This document shows, piece after piece, positions 26,001 to 37,300 of a stretch of DNA of 64,000 bases (positions are counted from its first letter, which is position 1; the number at the start of each line of letters is the position of its first letter). The position numbers were made by a program, and so were the translations under genes. The notes under the pieces are model-generated. The model ran no database searches, had not been told where the DNA came from, and was given only the letters and a program-made list of their open reading frames with translations. This DNA comes from Membranipora membranacea (lineage: Eukaryota; Bryozoa; Gymnolaemata; Cheilostomatida; Membraniporidae). The stretch spans positions 9,486,001-9,550,000 of the forward strand of contig OU612075.1 in NCBI GenBank assembly GCA_914767715.1, in the 5' to 3' direction.

Positions 26001-29000
26001 GTTTTGAATAGGTCATGACCTTACTGCAATATCCCTGTCAAAATTTGGTGGTGGTTATCAGAAAAGAGTTAAGTTCTCACAGGAGGAAAGAGGTAGATCT
26101 TATGAACATGTAGAACTTGTCCATACCACCAAAAGATTCAGTTTTCAAATTTACCTAGATCTTATTTTCAGATTAAGCTAGACGCTGCTTTAGCTCGGCG
26201 AAGGATAAAAGAATGCGCTCGTAGTGTGGAAGATTTACTACCCGGTAGTCTAAAGCTAAAGGAGGAGTTATCCAATAAACTACTTACTTACGCCTGGGTT
26301 AACTACCGAAAAACAAGGTATTTGTAATGTGGAAAATCAAATCACTCTACTTGCAATATATGTGACAGTTATGCTGTGTAACCAGATTCTTTTATTTTTA
26401 AACTGACAAAATCACTATCTTAGAGTGCAAGGTTTCCCAAATCACACACTACTAGATATAAAAAATACATCTTGATACATACAACACATGATTTTGGCGT
26501 TGCTTAATCGGATGGTCAAAAGAGCAATGATTTGCAGCAGTGATGTGATTACAAGGATTTGGCTGATGCACTCCAACGTCAGGTTTTCAATGTCTAGTAG
26601 CAAGATATATAATAAATCTTAAACTATACTGCTGTATTTCTATCAATACAAGTACTGGAGATTCCAATAACTGAAATATCCTATGTGATGTTGTCATGAA
26701 TTTCTTACATTGACAGTATGTTAGAAGTGATAGAAGAGTTACGCTCATGTGGATACTCAGTCCTACCTGCCAGCAGCCAACAGGTGTCTGACATGTTCTT
26801 CTGTCTGGATAATCTGTTTGATGACACTCTAGTCTTCTCCTCCGAACAAGCACTTGACCTCGGTAGTCACTGGCTTGTTCAACATGGTCATCTAGTCATT
26901 CAGGTTTGTAGGCAAACTTGGGTTCCCTCAATTAGTTTAAGTTTCCAAATGATTGTGAGTGTATCTGTGGAATCTCATTATCTGTGGAATTTCATTATCG
27001 AATATTCATATATCTGCCACAATTTCACATACCTTGCACTCGCAACCATCTGAGCACTTAAACTAACAATATATTAATTTGTTGCTGAAATTATCCATTG
27101 ATTACTGGTAAAGTTATCAGTTGCGCAGTATGGTAAAATATATTTGTCAATCTATAGCTCGCAATTCAATTAACTTTGCATAAAACCTAGATCCAGATGA
27201 CAAACAGTTATCTCCTCTTTTGTCATGAAAGCACAACTTCGAATATATTACCATATATTATTTTACCATCCCTGCCTTATGTGCCATGAGCTGAAATCAT
27301 CTATCCATCTTATAAAGGATAACATGATTTGCATGGGCAAAATTTTGAAGTAGCTTTGATTTCTGATACTTTTAGGATAAGACGTCACTGTTTGGTCCAC
27401 AGTCTATGATCTCATTGCTGAATGGATCGGAGGATGTTCTGGTCTTGGACACAAATGCAGGAACATCTGCAGCTCACGTATCTAGTCTCATGAAGTCAGC
27501 CAAGCGCGACGGTTCTGTGTTTGTAGCCGGAGTTGTTTCTCCTGAACACAGAAGTGAAATACAGTCTAAATTGGACACTTTTGGTGCCGATAGTGAGTAC
27601 CAACATCCCTCGTAGGAATGATCAAGAATATATCTTTTCAGGTCAATTCATACCAAAAGTAATGATAAATTAAAATAGAATTGGATCGCCTGGATTCAAA
27701 GATTGTCACAATAATTTTGGAATTTAATTTCATTGTGCTTGTTTTCAGATGTTAAACTGATCGATGGTGCTATTGATAGCCTGGAGATCGATGATGTCAG
27801 GCTAAAGAATGTCAAGGTTGTGTTGATACATGGTCAGTGCAGTAAAACTGCCATATTAGATCCAGTTGGATTTGTCATCACAGAGGGTGAAGGTCAGTAT
27901 CTAGGTCTAAAATATAGTCTTGGTTCTCACACATTCACAAATACCCATATGGGCGTGGTGGTGACCAGACTAGACCAGATGAAGTGAGACCATATTTGAC
28001 TGCATTTGGAGTTGCTCCCCCTTGAGCCAGAGACAACGGGAAGTGGAATGGGACCCACCCGAAGTACATGGAATCAAACTCGACCTAAGTCATGAAATAT
28101 CTTGGTGATGGGATATGCAGTATCTAACAACTGTTGTCAACTTTCCAATATGAATCTATGATGTATTCGTTTCTCATCGTGAGGTGAATGAGTGTTCCAG
28201 TGACACCAGGTGAGAGTGAACATTTGAGATCTGTGATTTTTGTTGCAGACATTGCAATCTTAAGAGATCTCTCAATGGGAAAACCTGCAACTGAGAAAAT
28301 AAACGAGATGACAAGAAAGAACCTCGCAGATTTCAGATATGCAATCAAGTGTGAGTACACTAAATCCTAGCCTGTCTTCTCAAGCTTGGTTGTGTCCCCC
28401 TCCAACGCAAACAAAGCAAAAACAAAGCCTGTGAAGACAGACTAGAACTTTTGAACGTCCAACATTATAGATTTCTGTGTGTTTATCATTTGTCTATGGT
28501 GTTTATTTTGAAAACTCTTGATTTCTGCATTTTTCATGAGCACTGAGTCTTAAAATTCATCACTTCGTAACAGAACTTGTTTTTTTAAACAATTGACTTA
28601 TTGATTCCGCATTCACATAGTGAAACAGCTCGATACTTCTTGGTGGTTGACTCATGTACAAGTTGTTGTTTGAGCTGTGTGGAACTTATGTCAGGATTGA
28701 GTATTGCAGTTGGCCAATTTTCAACCTGCTGTCGACACTGTATCTCTAGAAACAATCAGTAAACTTTAAACTAACAGGCATCACCTTTTTCCACATTCAG
28801 TTCCTAAGGTACAGGCGGTGGTTTACGTCACTCGTTCAGTAGTCGATGCAGAAAATGAGAAGATCGTCCAGCGTGCAATCGAGTCTTATAACAATGACGA
28901 GAGCAGAAAGTACCCTTTCAGAGTAACCCCACCAATGTTCAACTTTGACTCAAAGATGGCCGATTTGAGGAAAAATGATAAATACTACAGACACCCACCA

Positions 29001-29760
29001 TCCGAACAGGCCAACGGATGTTTCATGGCAATAGTCAGCAAGGAGGTGAGAACGATATTATTAACATCGTGATATCATATATTATAATATATATTATATA
29101 TGTGTTATAATATACATTATGTATTGTGATATTATACCCTTGAAATGTTCAAATTAGCTCAGTTTCCACCACTATTGGGGTTGCTCAATATTAGCTGGCA
29201 CCAAATTTTAATCGGGATTGTCTGAATTCATATGAGATAATGTTAGCTAGCAATAAATTTCTCGATGTTTACTCTTCAAGAAATGGTGAGCTTTTCCTCC
29301 TGTGAATACCTTACTCCTCTGTGATATTTTGTCATTATTCGCCTTGAAACTTTGAAACAAAGATGATAAAAAAAACAGATAAAAAAATTGAGGAAGACTC
29401 AAGTCTATTATTGGGTCTTTAAAGTCATAATACCTAGACTGTGTTCTGTATACTTAGATTGAAGATTTGCGGGAATCTCATCAGGCTGTCCTCGAACGTG
29501 CAACTGCTACTGGACTACTCTCCGCCAACAGTACACATACAGGGGGAGACAATTTGGAGGAAATCAGAGGCGGGGGAGATAAGCCTCACAAATCTGACTC
29601 GACAACAAGCAGTAAAACAGGCAGAAAAACTGCCAAACTTAAGAAGACTTCTCCATCTGCATCAAAAAGCAAAAAACTCAGAAAATCTGCCAGCAAGAAA
29701 GTGGCATTTGGTTCCACTAGTCGGGCGAATCTTTTTGAAGGTTCAAAGTCGGCAAAATGA
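20045..29760 (+). CDS. NSUN7: NSUN7-like RNA methyltransferase-family protein
   Basis: Eleven exons join in phase: 20045-20188, 21318-21471, 24489-24737, 25528-25724, 26172-26317, 26717-26903, 27376-27592, 27749-27892, 28249-28350, 28801-29045 and 29458-29760, giving about 695 residues, close to my recollection of vertebrate NSUN7 length. The N-terminal exons are low-complexity; the NSUN7-type region starts near IYLQASKIFASLE and continues through LTYGLAYTTLKYQ. The Rossmann-type core follows. SAM motif I reads DTNAGTSAAH where NSUN enzymes have DxCAAPGGKT. The motif IV region reads GQCSKTA and keeps one Cys (about 462). The motif VI region reads VVYVTRSV, with Arg (about 525) where active family members have the catalytic Cys (TCS). 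The C-terminus is Lys/Ser-rich. NSUN7 is already an atypical member; here loss of m5C catalysis is inferred, leaving an RNA-binding or scaffold role. The first exon is short and rests on an open frame, a strong donor and phase 0; if wrong, translation would start at 21342. Confidence 0.88.
25900..25970. repeat. short hairpin-forming repeat, copy 1
   Basis: A GAGTTGCTTCCCC-type left arm is mirrored by a GGGAGAGTAACCCCGAATGC-like right arm. Similar units lie at about 28003-28070, 51680-51770 and 53545-53650. Confidence 0.55.
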
Positions 29761-30197
29761 AATTCATCCACACAATATTTGCTTGTCATATTGACAATCT
29801 TAACTGAGATTGACACCCACAAATATTTATTCTTGATTGTTCTATAGCCTTTAAATTCATGATAGAAAAACTCCTTCCAATTTTAATCATTTGACAAATA
29901 ATATGTTGAACAAAAAACCTGTTTGTTTTCGTTATGATTAGGTTTTAATGTTTTCGGTCATAATTTTTTCTAGTCCGGTGGCCTCAAATCACCATTCACA
30001 GATATACGCTCTTAATTGAAAGAGTAAACATAATTTTCCATGTGGGATCATTTTTTTCCTCCCAGGTTTTGGTGAATTGATTCATCCTTTGAAGCTTTCC
30101 ACCTTATTTGATGGTCTGGCTCAACAAGCCAAAAAACTATTAGGAGTTGCGTCACCCAAAATGTAAAATTTGCAAAGAGCTGATTATACTGCAGTAA

Positions 30198-30203
30198 AAT
30201 AAA
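30198..30203 (+). terminator. polyadenylation signal, NSUN7-like gene
   Basis: AATAAA lies about 440 bases after the stop codon. Confidence 0.35.
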
Positions 30204-31050
30204 ATGTACAATATTTTTGTGCAATCAAACTGACATCCTTGCCCACCCATTATTTTATGGCTGTGATCAACTGCAGTTGTTATATATAAAGATTCAATAA
30301 GTACATATATTAGCCTATATTGTTTTCTATCTCTTCAACTAGTCACCGGTTTAGTATAATAACATATTAAACCAGAGTCTAGTATATATTCACCGTCATA
30401 TGAAGACCATCTAAGAATTTAATTTATTAAATTGATTTTTTTAATTAAATTAAATTTAATTATTTTCAAAAAAAGTATTTTCCGTCCGTCCTGACCATGG
30501 GTATCCACCTGTTTTTGCTCAATATGAAATTATACTTTACTTGATTTTTGGCTCAAAATTGATATTTTTGTCCTGTGAATTTGTGAATAAATTATATCCT
30601 CATAATTACATCAGAGTAATAACACACATATCAGTCTGCTCTGGGATCTCTTTTTTAAACAGCTTTTGAATAGATATGATTGATCAAGGTAAACTTTTGT
30701 TGCATCGACAAAGGTAGGTGGGTCCTGTGCACAAAGTATATTGGAAAAAAAGAATTGGAGTTGCTGCTCTCTAAATTATCAGTCCTGATCTGCTGACCAG
30801 AAATTCTGTAACACTCATGGGAGAGGAATGTTAAGAGCCTATTTCCAACACATTGCCTCCCATTGATCTTCCTAATGTTACATTTGATGACCTCTCCAGT
30901 GAAATACTCAAATAGTTTGATAATTAATGTGGCAGAGTTATGTTTTGCAAGGTTTCTCCTGCTGAGAGCTTACAGTAGACGAGTGCCAAGGTCAAAGTTG
31001 ATATATCTCTACATAGTAGGCTGTATTCAGGCAAAGTTTTCCAGCTAGTT

Positions 31051-33179
31051 TTATTTTTCTTGCTGGCGTTTACTCTTACAACATTTGGAACAACATATGG
31101 CAATCACAGCCACGATATCACCTACTATTACTCTGATGAAGACAGCGATTATAATCGGAGCGTAGAGTTCTCCCGGAGAAAATGTCGAACGGCTAACCTT
31201 CATAACAGCCATGTGCACTACAAACAAAACCATCAGCAGCAGCAAGTCTGAGTACAATATAAAAGTATTACCCCAAAGGAGTAGGTATTTGCATGAAGAA
31301 AAGTTTGCACATGCTTGAAATAGTGATATTCATTGCAAGCTGCACATAGAACAAGATTGTTCCCTTTGTGAATGCCGAGGAACACCTTAAATATGTGTAT
31401 CAACCTGCCGCAGCGCCTCGATATCTGACTTTTGTATTATCAGTACGGCACAACAGAGGGAATAAACTTTTTCTAAGCTGCAAACAGGTGTGCTTATGTG
31501 GTTTTGTAAATTAGTCCCCTCAAGTAGAAAAGTTTGTCTTTTTGCACTTGCTTGAGATAGGTAGTGAAGTTTATTGCTAGCTGCCATTGATATAGATTCA
31601 TAAATATATAATCACATAAATTGCCATTGCTTGTGAAGGGTCATCCATGTTCCCCTGATCCATATAATGTATATCAATGCTAGCTGGATATAGGTACATA
31701 TTTCTGTGGTTTTGAGATACAAAGGAGGACAACTCTTAAATATGATGAATACTCTTGCTAGTTCAATAATTTCCACCTCCCTGTTTCCACCGTTGCATGG
31801 TTATCAGATTCTGAAGAACTTCTGGTCCATAATTTGTCAAATTAGCAAACACCTAAGTTGCATTGTTGGATCTATTTAAAAATTGAGCTTGTAAGAGGTT
31901 CTGGTCATGAAAAACCAGACCTTTCTGAATTATCGTATTCAGAATAGTGCGACGAAGCAGAGCGGATAATTGGTTATACTGTATATTGTCTTCTCTTGAT
32001 TTATTTCTAGAATATAAAATAAATCAAGAGAAGACAATATACAGTATAACCAATTATCCGCTCCGCTTCGTCGCACTATTCTGAATACGATAATTCAGAA
32101 AAGTCTATTTATTCATCACTATCAACAGCTAGCACCTAACTTTTGGAATAGATCATACGGTGCAATTTCCCTGTTTGCTAATTGCCAATTTTCAGCACAA
32201 TAGTTCTTCAGAAGCTGATCACCATGCAATGGCGGAAAACGGAAGGTGAAAAAAATACTATAACTCATCATATTTAAGAGTTGTCCTACTTTGAATCTTA
32301 AAAACACAGAAGTACATACCTACATGCACCACACCTGCCACTCAATAAAACTATCAGTACTTCCATAAACTCCTAGGGACAGCAGATCTGGGTCTTTGTC
32401 TTATTTTTATCACCTTTATATACACGAATCAACATGAAATGCATCTTTTTTGCAAACCTCCTAATATTTCTCTATCCATTGGTTTGAATACCAAAACACA
32501 CCTAACATGTTAACTCATAGCCACAGCATAAACATGTATATACAGCACTGTTACTTGCTCATTTGGTGTATATCATCACCGGCCAATCATTTTATTTGCA
32601 ATGTTTGAACATTTTTAGGCTCTGGTCCTAGCGAAATAGTACATACCTACATGCACCACACCTGCCATTCAATAAAACTATCAGTACTTCTATAAACTCA
32701 TAGGGACAGCAGATCCGGGGCTTTGTGTGATTTTTATACACAAATCAACGCAGAATGCATCTTTTATGCAATCCTCTTAATATTTCTCAATCCATGGGTT
32801 TGAATAACAAAACATTCCCAACGTGTTAACCAATAGTTGCAGCATCAAATGTATAAAAACATTATCATGACTTCCTCATTTGGCGTAGGCACTCATCACC
32901 AGGCAATCATATTGTTTGCAATAAGCTGATCAGTGTGAACATTTTTAGGCTCTGGTCCTAGCGAAATAATAAAACCGGATCCTTACTGATCTTCAGGCAG
33001 TTATGGAGGTTCTGTTTGCTGATTCCATGGTTCTGTCTGCATCGACAAGTCTCGAAGTTACCACATTCAACTGTAGCGTTAGTTTTACCCTTAACGACAG
33101 CACCATCCGTTACAATTGTACTATTCATAGGCCCTTTACAGTCCTGATCTGTATCTGTATTACATGCTATTTTTGTTTG
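31051..33179 (-). CDS. duplicated terminal exons of Cys-rich membrane protein (cassette B)
   Basis: Two exons, 33179-32987 (phase 0 in, 1 out) and 31217-31051, are tandem copies of the last two exons of the gene at 34352-38220. They encode a Cys-rich ectodomain half (CNTDTDQDCKG, an N-glycosylation sequon, then FETCRCRQNHG) and a membrane helix with a basic cytoplasmic end. Both frames are intact and both splice phases are kept. No signal-peptide exon is visible between this cassette and the sister one, so it is either an alternative 3' cassette spliced to the leader exon at 38047-38220, or a 5'-truncated copy. It differs by extra cysteines next to the membrane (CCSKCC), which could be palmitoylated. 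Function unknown. Confidence 0.6.
31693..32320. repeat. long foldback (inverted repeat), copy 1
   Basis: Arms of about 310 bp face each other around a loop near 32012. The inner 90 bases or so of each arm (around ATAATTGGTTATACTGTATA) are nearly perfect, the outer parts diverged. It lies wholly in the intron between exons 2' and 3' of cassette B. Confidence 0.88.
32313..32960. repeat. 325-bp tandem duplication inside unit A
   Basis: Two copies run from GTACATACCTACATGCACC to CTCTGGTCCTAGCGAAATA. Unit B has only one copy of this segment, so this duplication came after the 3.3-kb one, or was lost in unit B. Confidence 0.8.
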
Positions 33180-33482
33180 CTGTATGAATAACACACAATG
33201 TGCAATATATTAGAATAGAAATGATAGTCTGTACCAGCATACTTTATAAGAGGGACGAAGTATTCACAGGACAAATCTTTATTGTCAAAATGCAAAAGAT
33301 AAGTTATGACTTGGCACAGTTTTTTTTTCAATTTTTGAACAAAATTATGCACCTCAGGCATAAGCCATGAGTACACAGTGGTAGAAACGAGAGCAGGATC
33401 GGTGAGCAAGTGGTGCAGTAGCGCCTTCATGTAAGAGGAAATATATTGCAAATCATGGGCAAATGAGAGGCAATCACATTTA

Positions 33483-33748
33483 AAGCCTTGTACCCACCAA
33501 TGTGCTTTTTTAATCTCAGGAATTTCTAAGATTTTGCACTGGCAATCATTAAAGAATTTGTGGGTACCACAAAATGCAGCACAACATATCGCACGAAAGT
33601 AGAATCAATTCTACTATCGTGCGAAGGTATTTGTAAACGCACGATCTCTGTGTATTTTGTACCCATCAATCACAGCAATGCACAAGTGGTCGTGCATGAT
33701 CGCAGATGAGTTCCTGGGACAGTTATGCAGTTGATGGGTACCAGGCTT
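33483..33748. mobile_element. 266-bp MITE with TA target duplication
   Basis: Terminal inverted repeats AAGCCTTGTACCCACCAA and, from the right, AAGCCTGGTACCCATCAA are flanked by TA on both sides (33481-33482 and 33749-33750). The sister copy near 36895 has a single TA at the matching place with no insert. TA duplication fits a Tc1/mariner-driven element. A nearly perfect inner hairpin lies at about 33587-33625. Confidence 0.82.
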
Positions 33749-34351
33749 TAGAAGGAATACTCAAGGATTGTAACATGACAATTTTTATACTCAAAACTGC
33801 ACTTCTTGCTTAAAAGGACAATGTCTTGGGAAATCCTGACATGTTTGATAATACAGGACATTGGCAGTCCAAAATAAATTTAGTTCCTACAAAAAGTCAT
33901 CTGGGTCAACAACTCTTTCACTGTCAAAGTCATTGTATCTGAAGCTTTTTATTGGAACACTAATGTGAAAAGTAACAATATCTCTCAGGAACTGAGTATA
34001 TTGATATTCATGTAAATCAGCTATTGGTTGAAAAGAATTTTAGTTCCTCAAAATAACCATCACCGGCAAAAGCAATAATTACTAGAATTCCATATTTTTC
34101 TCATCTTAGTCAAAATATTTATCTGTAACACTTATTGAAAGGGAATAGTAAGAGCAAATAGCAACCTTATGCCTCCAATCATTTTTCCTTGTGTTACTTA
34201 TGTTGACCTTTCCAGTGAAATACTCAAATAGTTTGATAGACTATGACGGTAGAGATAAGTTTCTCCTGCTGAGGGCTTCCAGTAGACGAGTGCCATGGTG
34301 AAAGTTGATATATCTATACATAGAAGGCTGTATTCAGGCAAAGTTTTCCAG

Positions 34352-37300
34352 CTAGTTTTCATTTTCCTGCTGGCGTTTACTCTTACACCATTTGGAACCA
34401 AATATGGCAATCACAGCCACGATATCACCTACTAACACTCCGATGAAGACAGCGATTATAATTGGAGCGTAGAGTTCTCCCGGAGGAAATGTCGAACGGC
34501 TAACCTTCATAACAGCCGCGTGCACTACAAACAAAACCATCAGCAGCAAGTCTGAGTACGATATAAAGGTATTACCCCAAAGGAGTAGGTATTTGCATGA
34601 AGAAAAGTTTGCACATGCTTGAAATAGTGATATTCATTGCAAGCTGCACATAGAACAAGTTTGTTCCCTCTGTGAATACCGAGGAATACCTTAAAATATA
34701 TGTATCAACCTGCCGCAGCGCCTCAATATCTGAGTTTTGGAATATCATTTCGGTCCAACAGAGGGATTAAACTTTTCCTATGCTGCAAACAGGTGTGCTT
34801 ATGTGGCTTTGTAAGTTAGTCCCCTCAAGTAGAAAAGTTTGTCTTTTCGCACTTGCTTGAAATAGGTAGTGTAGTTTATTGCTAGCTGCCATTGATTTAA
34901 ATTCATAAATATATAATCACATAGATTGCCATTGCTTGTGAAGGGTCATCTATGTTCCCCTGATCCATATAATGTATATCAATGCTAGCTGGATATAGGT
35001 ACATATTTCTGTGGTTTTGAGATACAAGGGAGGACAACTCTTAAATATGATAAATACTTTTGTTAGTTCAATAACTTTTACCTCCCTGTTTCCACAGTTG
35101 CATGGTAATCAGATTCTGAAGAACTTCTGGTCCCTAATTTGGCAAATTAGCAGACACTTAAGTTGCACTGTTGGATCTATTTTAAAATTGAGCTTGTAAG
35201 AGGTTCTGGTCATGAAAAAACAGACCTTTCTGAATTATCGTATTAAGAATAGTGCGACGAAGCGGAGCGGATAATTGGTTATACTGTATACATTGAATTC
35301 CATATCTGGAATAGCATCATTAGCTTTCTTTTGCAAAACAAAGGGCTTGCAAAAATAGCCAGTCCCTAGTAGCAATCTAGAAATGCCCTAATCATCGACA
35401 CCGTATGGGGTATAATTACTGTTTGCAATTTTGTAAACAAGACAATTTCTCAGGCTAATTATTCATGCTACTAGGGACAGCCAATCAGATAACAGTCAGA
35501 TGGGTCCCTGTGTTTAGTGTCCTAGCCATATAACGCTATGATACGATTTCCATTCTAAGAGAAGAATCTAATTCAGTGACTGTATATTGTCTTCTCTTGA
35601 TATATTTTATATTCAAGAAATAAATCAAGAGAAGACAATATACAGTATAACCAATTATCCGCTTCCGATTCGTCGAACAATCCTGAACGCGATAATTCAG
35701 AAAGGTCTGGTTTTTCATGACCAGAAGCAGCTAAGAGCTCTTCTTTGGCATATATCCAATAGTGCAACTTTACTGTTTGCTCATTTGCCAAATTTTGGCA
35801 CAGAAGTTCGTCCGAATCCAATCGCCATGCAACAGTGTAAAACGGAAGGTGAACAACCACTATCAATCTTCATATTTAAGAGTTGTCCTATTTTGAATCC
35901 TAAAATCACAGAAGTACATACCTACATGCACCACACCTGCCATTCAATAAAACTATCAGTACTTCCATAAACTCCTAGGGACAGCAGATCCAGGTCTTTG
36001 TGTGATTTTTATCACCTTTTTATACACGAATCAACATGAAATGCATCTTTTTTGCAAACCTATTATTTCTCTATCCATTGGCTTGAATACCAAAACACAC
36101 CTAAAATGTTAACTCATAGCCACAACATGAGATCAACAAGTTATTTTTAATTTGCTTCAATTATAAACTTTTAGAAAACCTCAATAAATAAATAAATAAA
36201 TAAATAAACATGTATATACAGCACTGTTACTTGCTCATTTGGTGTATATCATCACCGGCCAATCATTTTATTTGCAATGTGTGAACATTGCTCTGGTCCT
36301 AGCGAAATAGTAAAACTGGATCCTTACTAATCTTCAGGCAGTTGTGGAGGTTCTGTTTGCTGATTCCATGGTTCTGTCTGCATTGACAAGTGTCATAGTT
36401 ACCACATTCCACTGTAGCGTTAGCATTATTCTGTACAACAGCATCATCCGTTACAATGGTACCATTCATCGGTCCTTTACAGTCCTGATCTGATTTACAA
36501 GCTATTTTCGTTTGCTGTAGAAATAACAGACACAGCGTGTTACATTAGAACTTGATTATCTTTTTGATATGCCTTGACAAGTGCTTCGAGACTGGTCAGG
36601 TATTATGGCACAGACTGTACCAACATAGCTTAAAATTTGGCACGATATGCTTGAAAAAGCTTACCCACAATCTCAACCCAAAAGGCCGCATAAATTTTTA
36701 TGGCCAAAATCCAGAATGTGAGGTATAATTCGGCACGGTTTGGTTTTAAAATAATGCACCCCGGACATAATCCATGGGTCAACAGTGGTAGATCCGAGGG
36801 CAGGGTCGGTGTGAAGGGGTGCTGTAGCGACATACTGATGGGGAAATATATTGCAAATTAAATGATGGTCAAATGAGAGGCAATCTGGAACGTTTTAGAA
36901 GGAATACTCGAGGTTAGGGACATTGGAATTGGGAATTTTTCTGTATTATTTGTTTAAAATGACACTATTTTCGGAAATCCTGACGATCTAGATAATACAG
37001 GACATTGTCAGTTTAGAATAGTTTTAGTTCCTTTAATAGGTCATCATTGTCAAGACTCGAAAGCTCTATCACTGTCAATGTCATTGTATCTGAAACTTTC
37101 TATCGGAATGACAGTGGTCAAAGTAACAATATTTTCTCCGGAATTGAGTACATGATATCATATACATGTAAATCAGCTATTGGTTGATAAAAATTTTAGT
37201 TCCTCAAAATAAGCATCACTGGCAGAAACAATAACTACTAGAATGTCATATTTTTCTCATCTTAGCATGATGTACACTGTCAAGATATTTACCACAGGAG

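Larger units (their letters stand above)
30800..34121. repeat. 3.3-kb tandem duplication, unit A
   Basis: The unit matches 34122-37300 over nearly its whole length (for example TCTGTAACACT at about 30805 and 34122, offset about 3317). It contains exons 2' and 3' of the Cys-rich membrane protein and a foldback element. It alone has an extra 325-bp internal duplication and a TA-flanked MITE. Confidence 0.85.
34122..37300. repeat. 3.3-kb tandem duplication, unit B
   Basis: Sister of 30800-34121; the junction is seen where TCAAAATATTTATC (about 34110) matches TCAAGATATTTACC (about 37276). It carries exons 2 and 3 of the Cys-rich protein, a foldback, a hAT-type MITE and a short A-rich-tailed insert. 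Confidence 0.85.

Noticed and set aside
29438-29794. Overlapping 117-codon frame across the last NSUN7-like exon
   Set aside because: The in-phase frame from the 29458 acceptor continues the protein; this is its off-frame shadow.
33167-33451. 94-codon minus-strand frame
   Set aside because: It is duplicated intron sequence; the matching part of unit B does not keep the frame.
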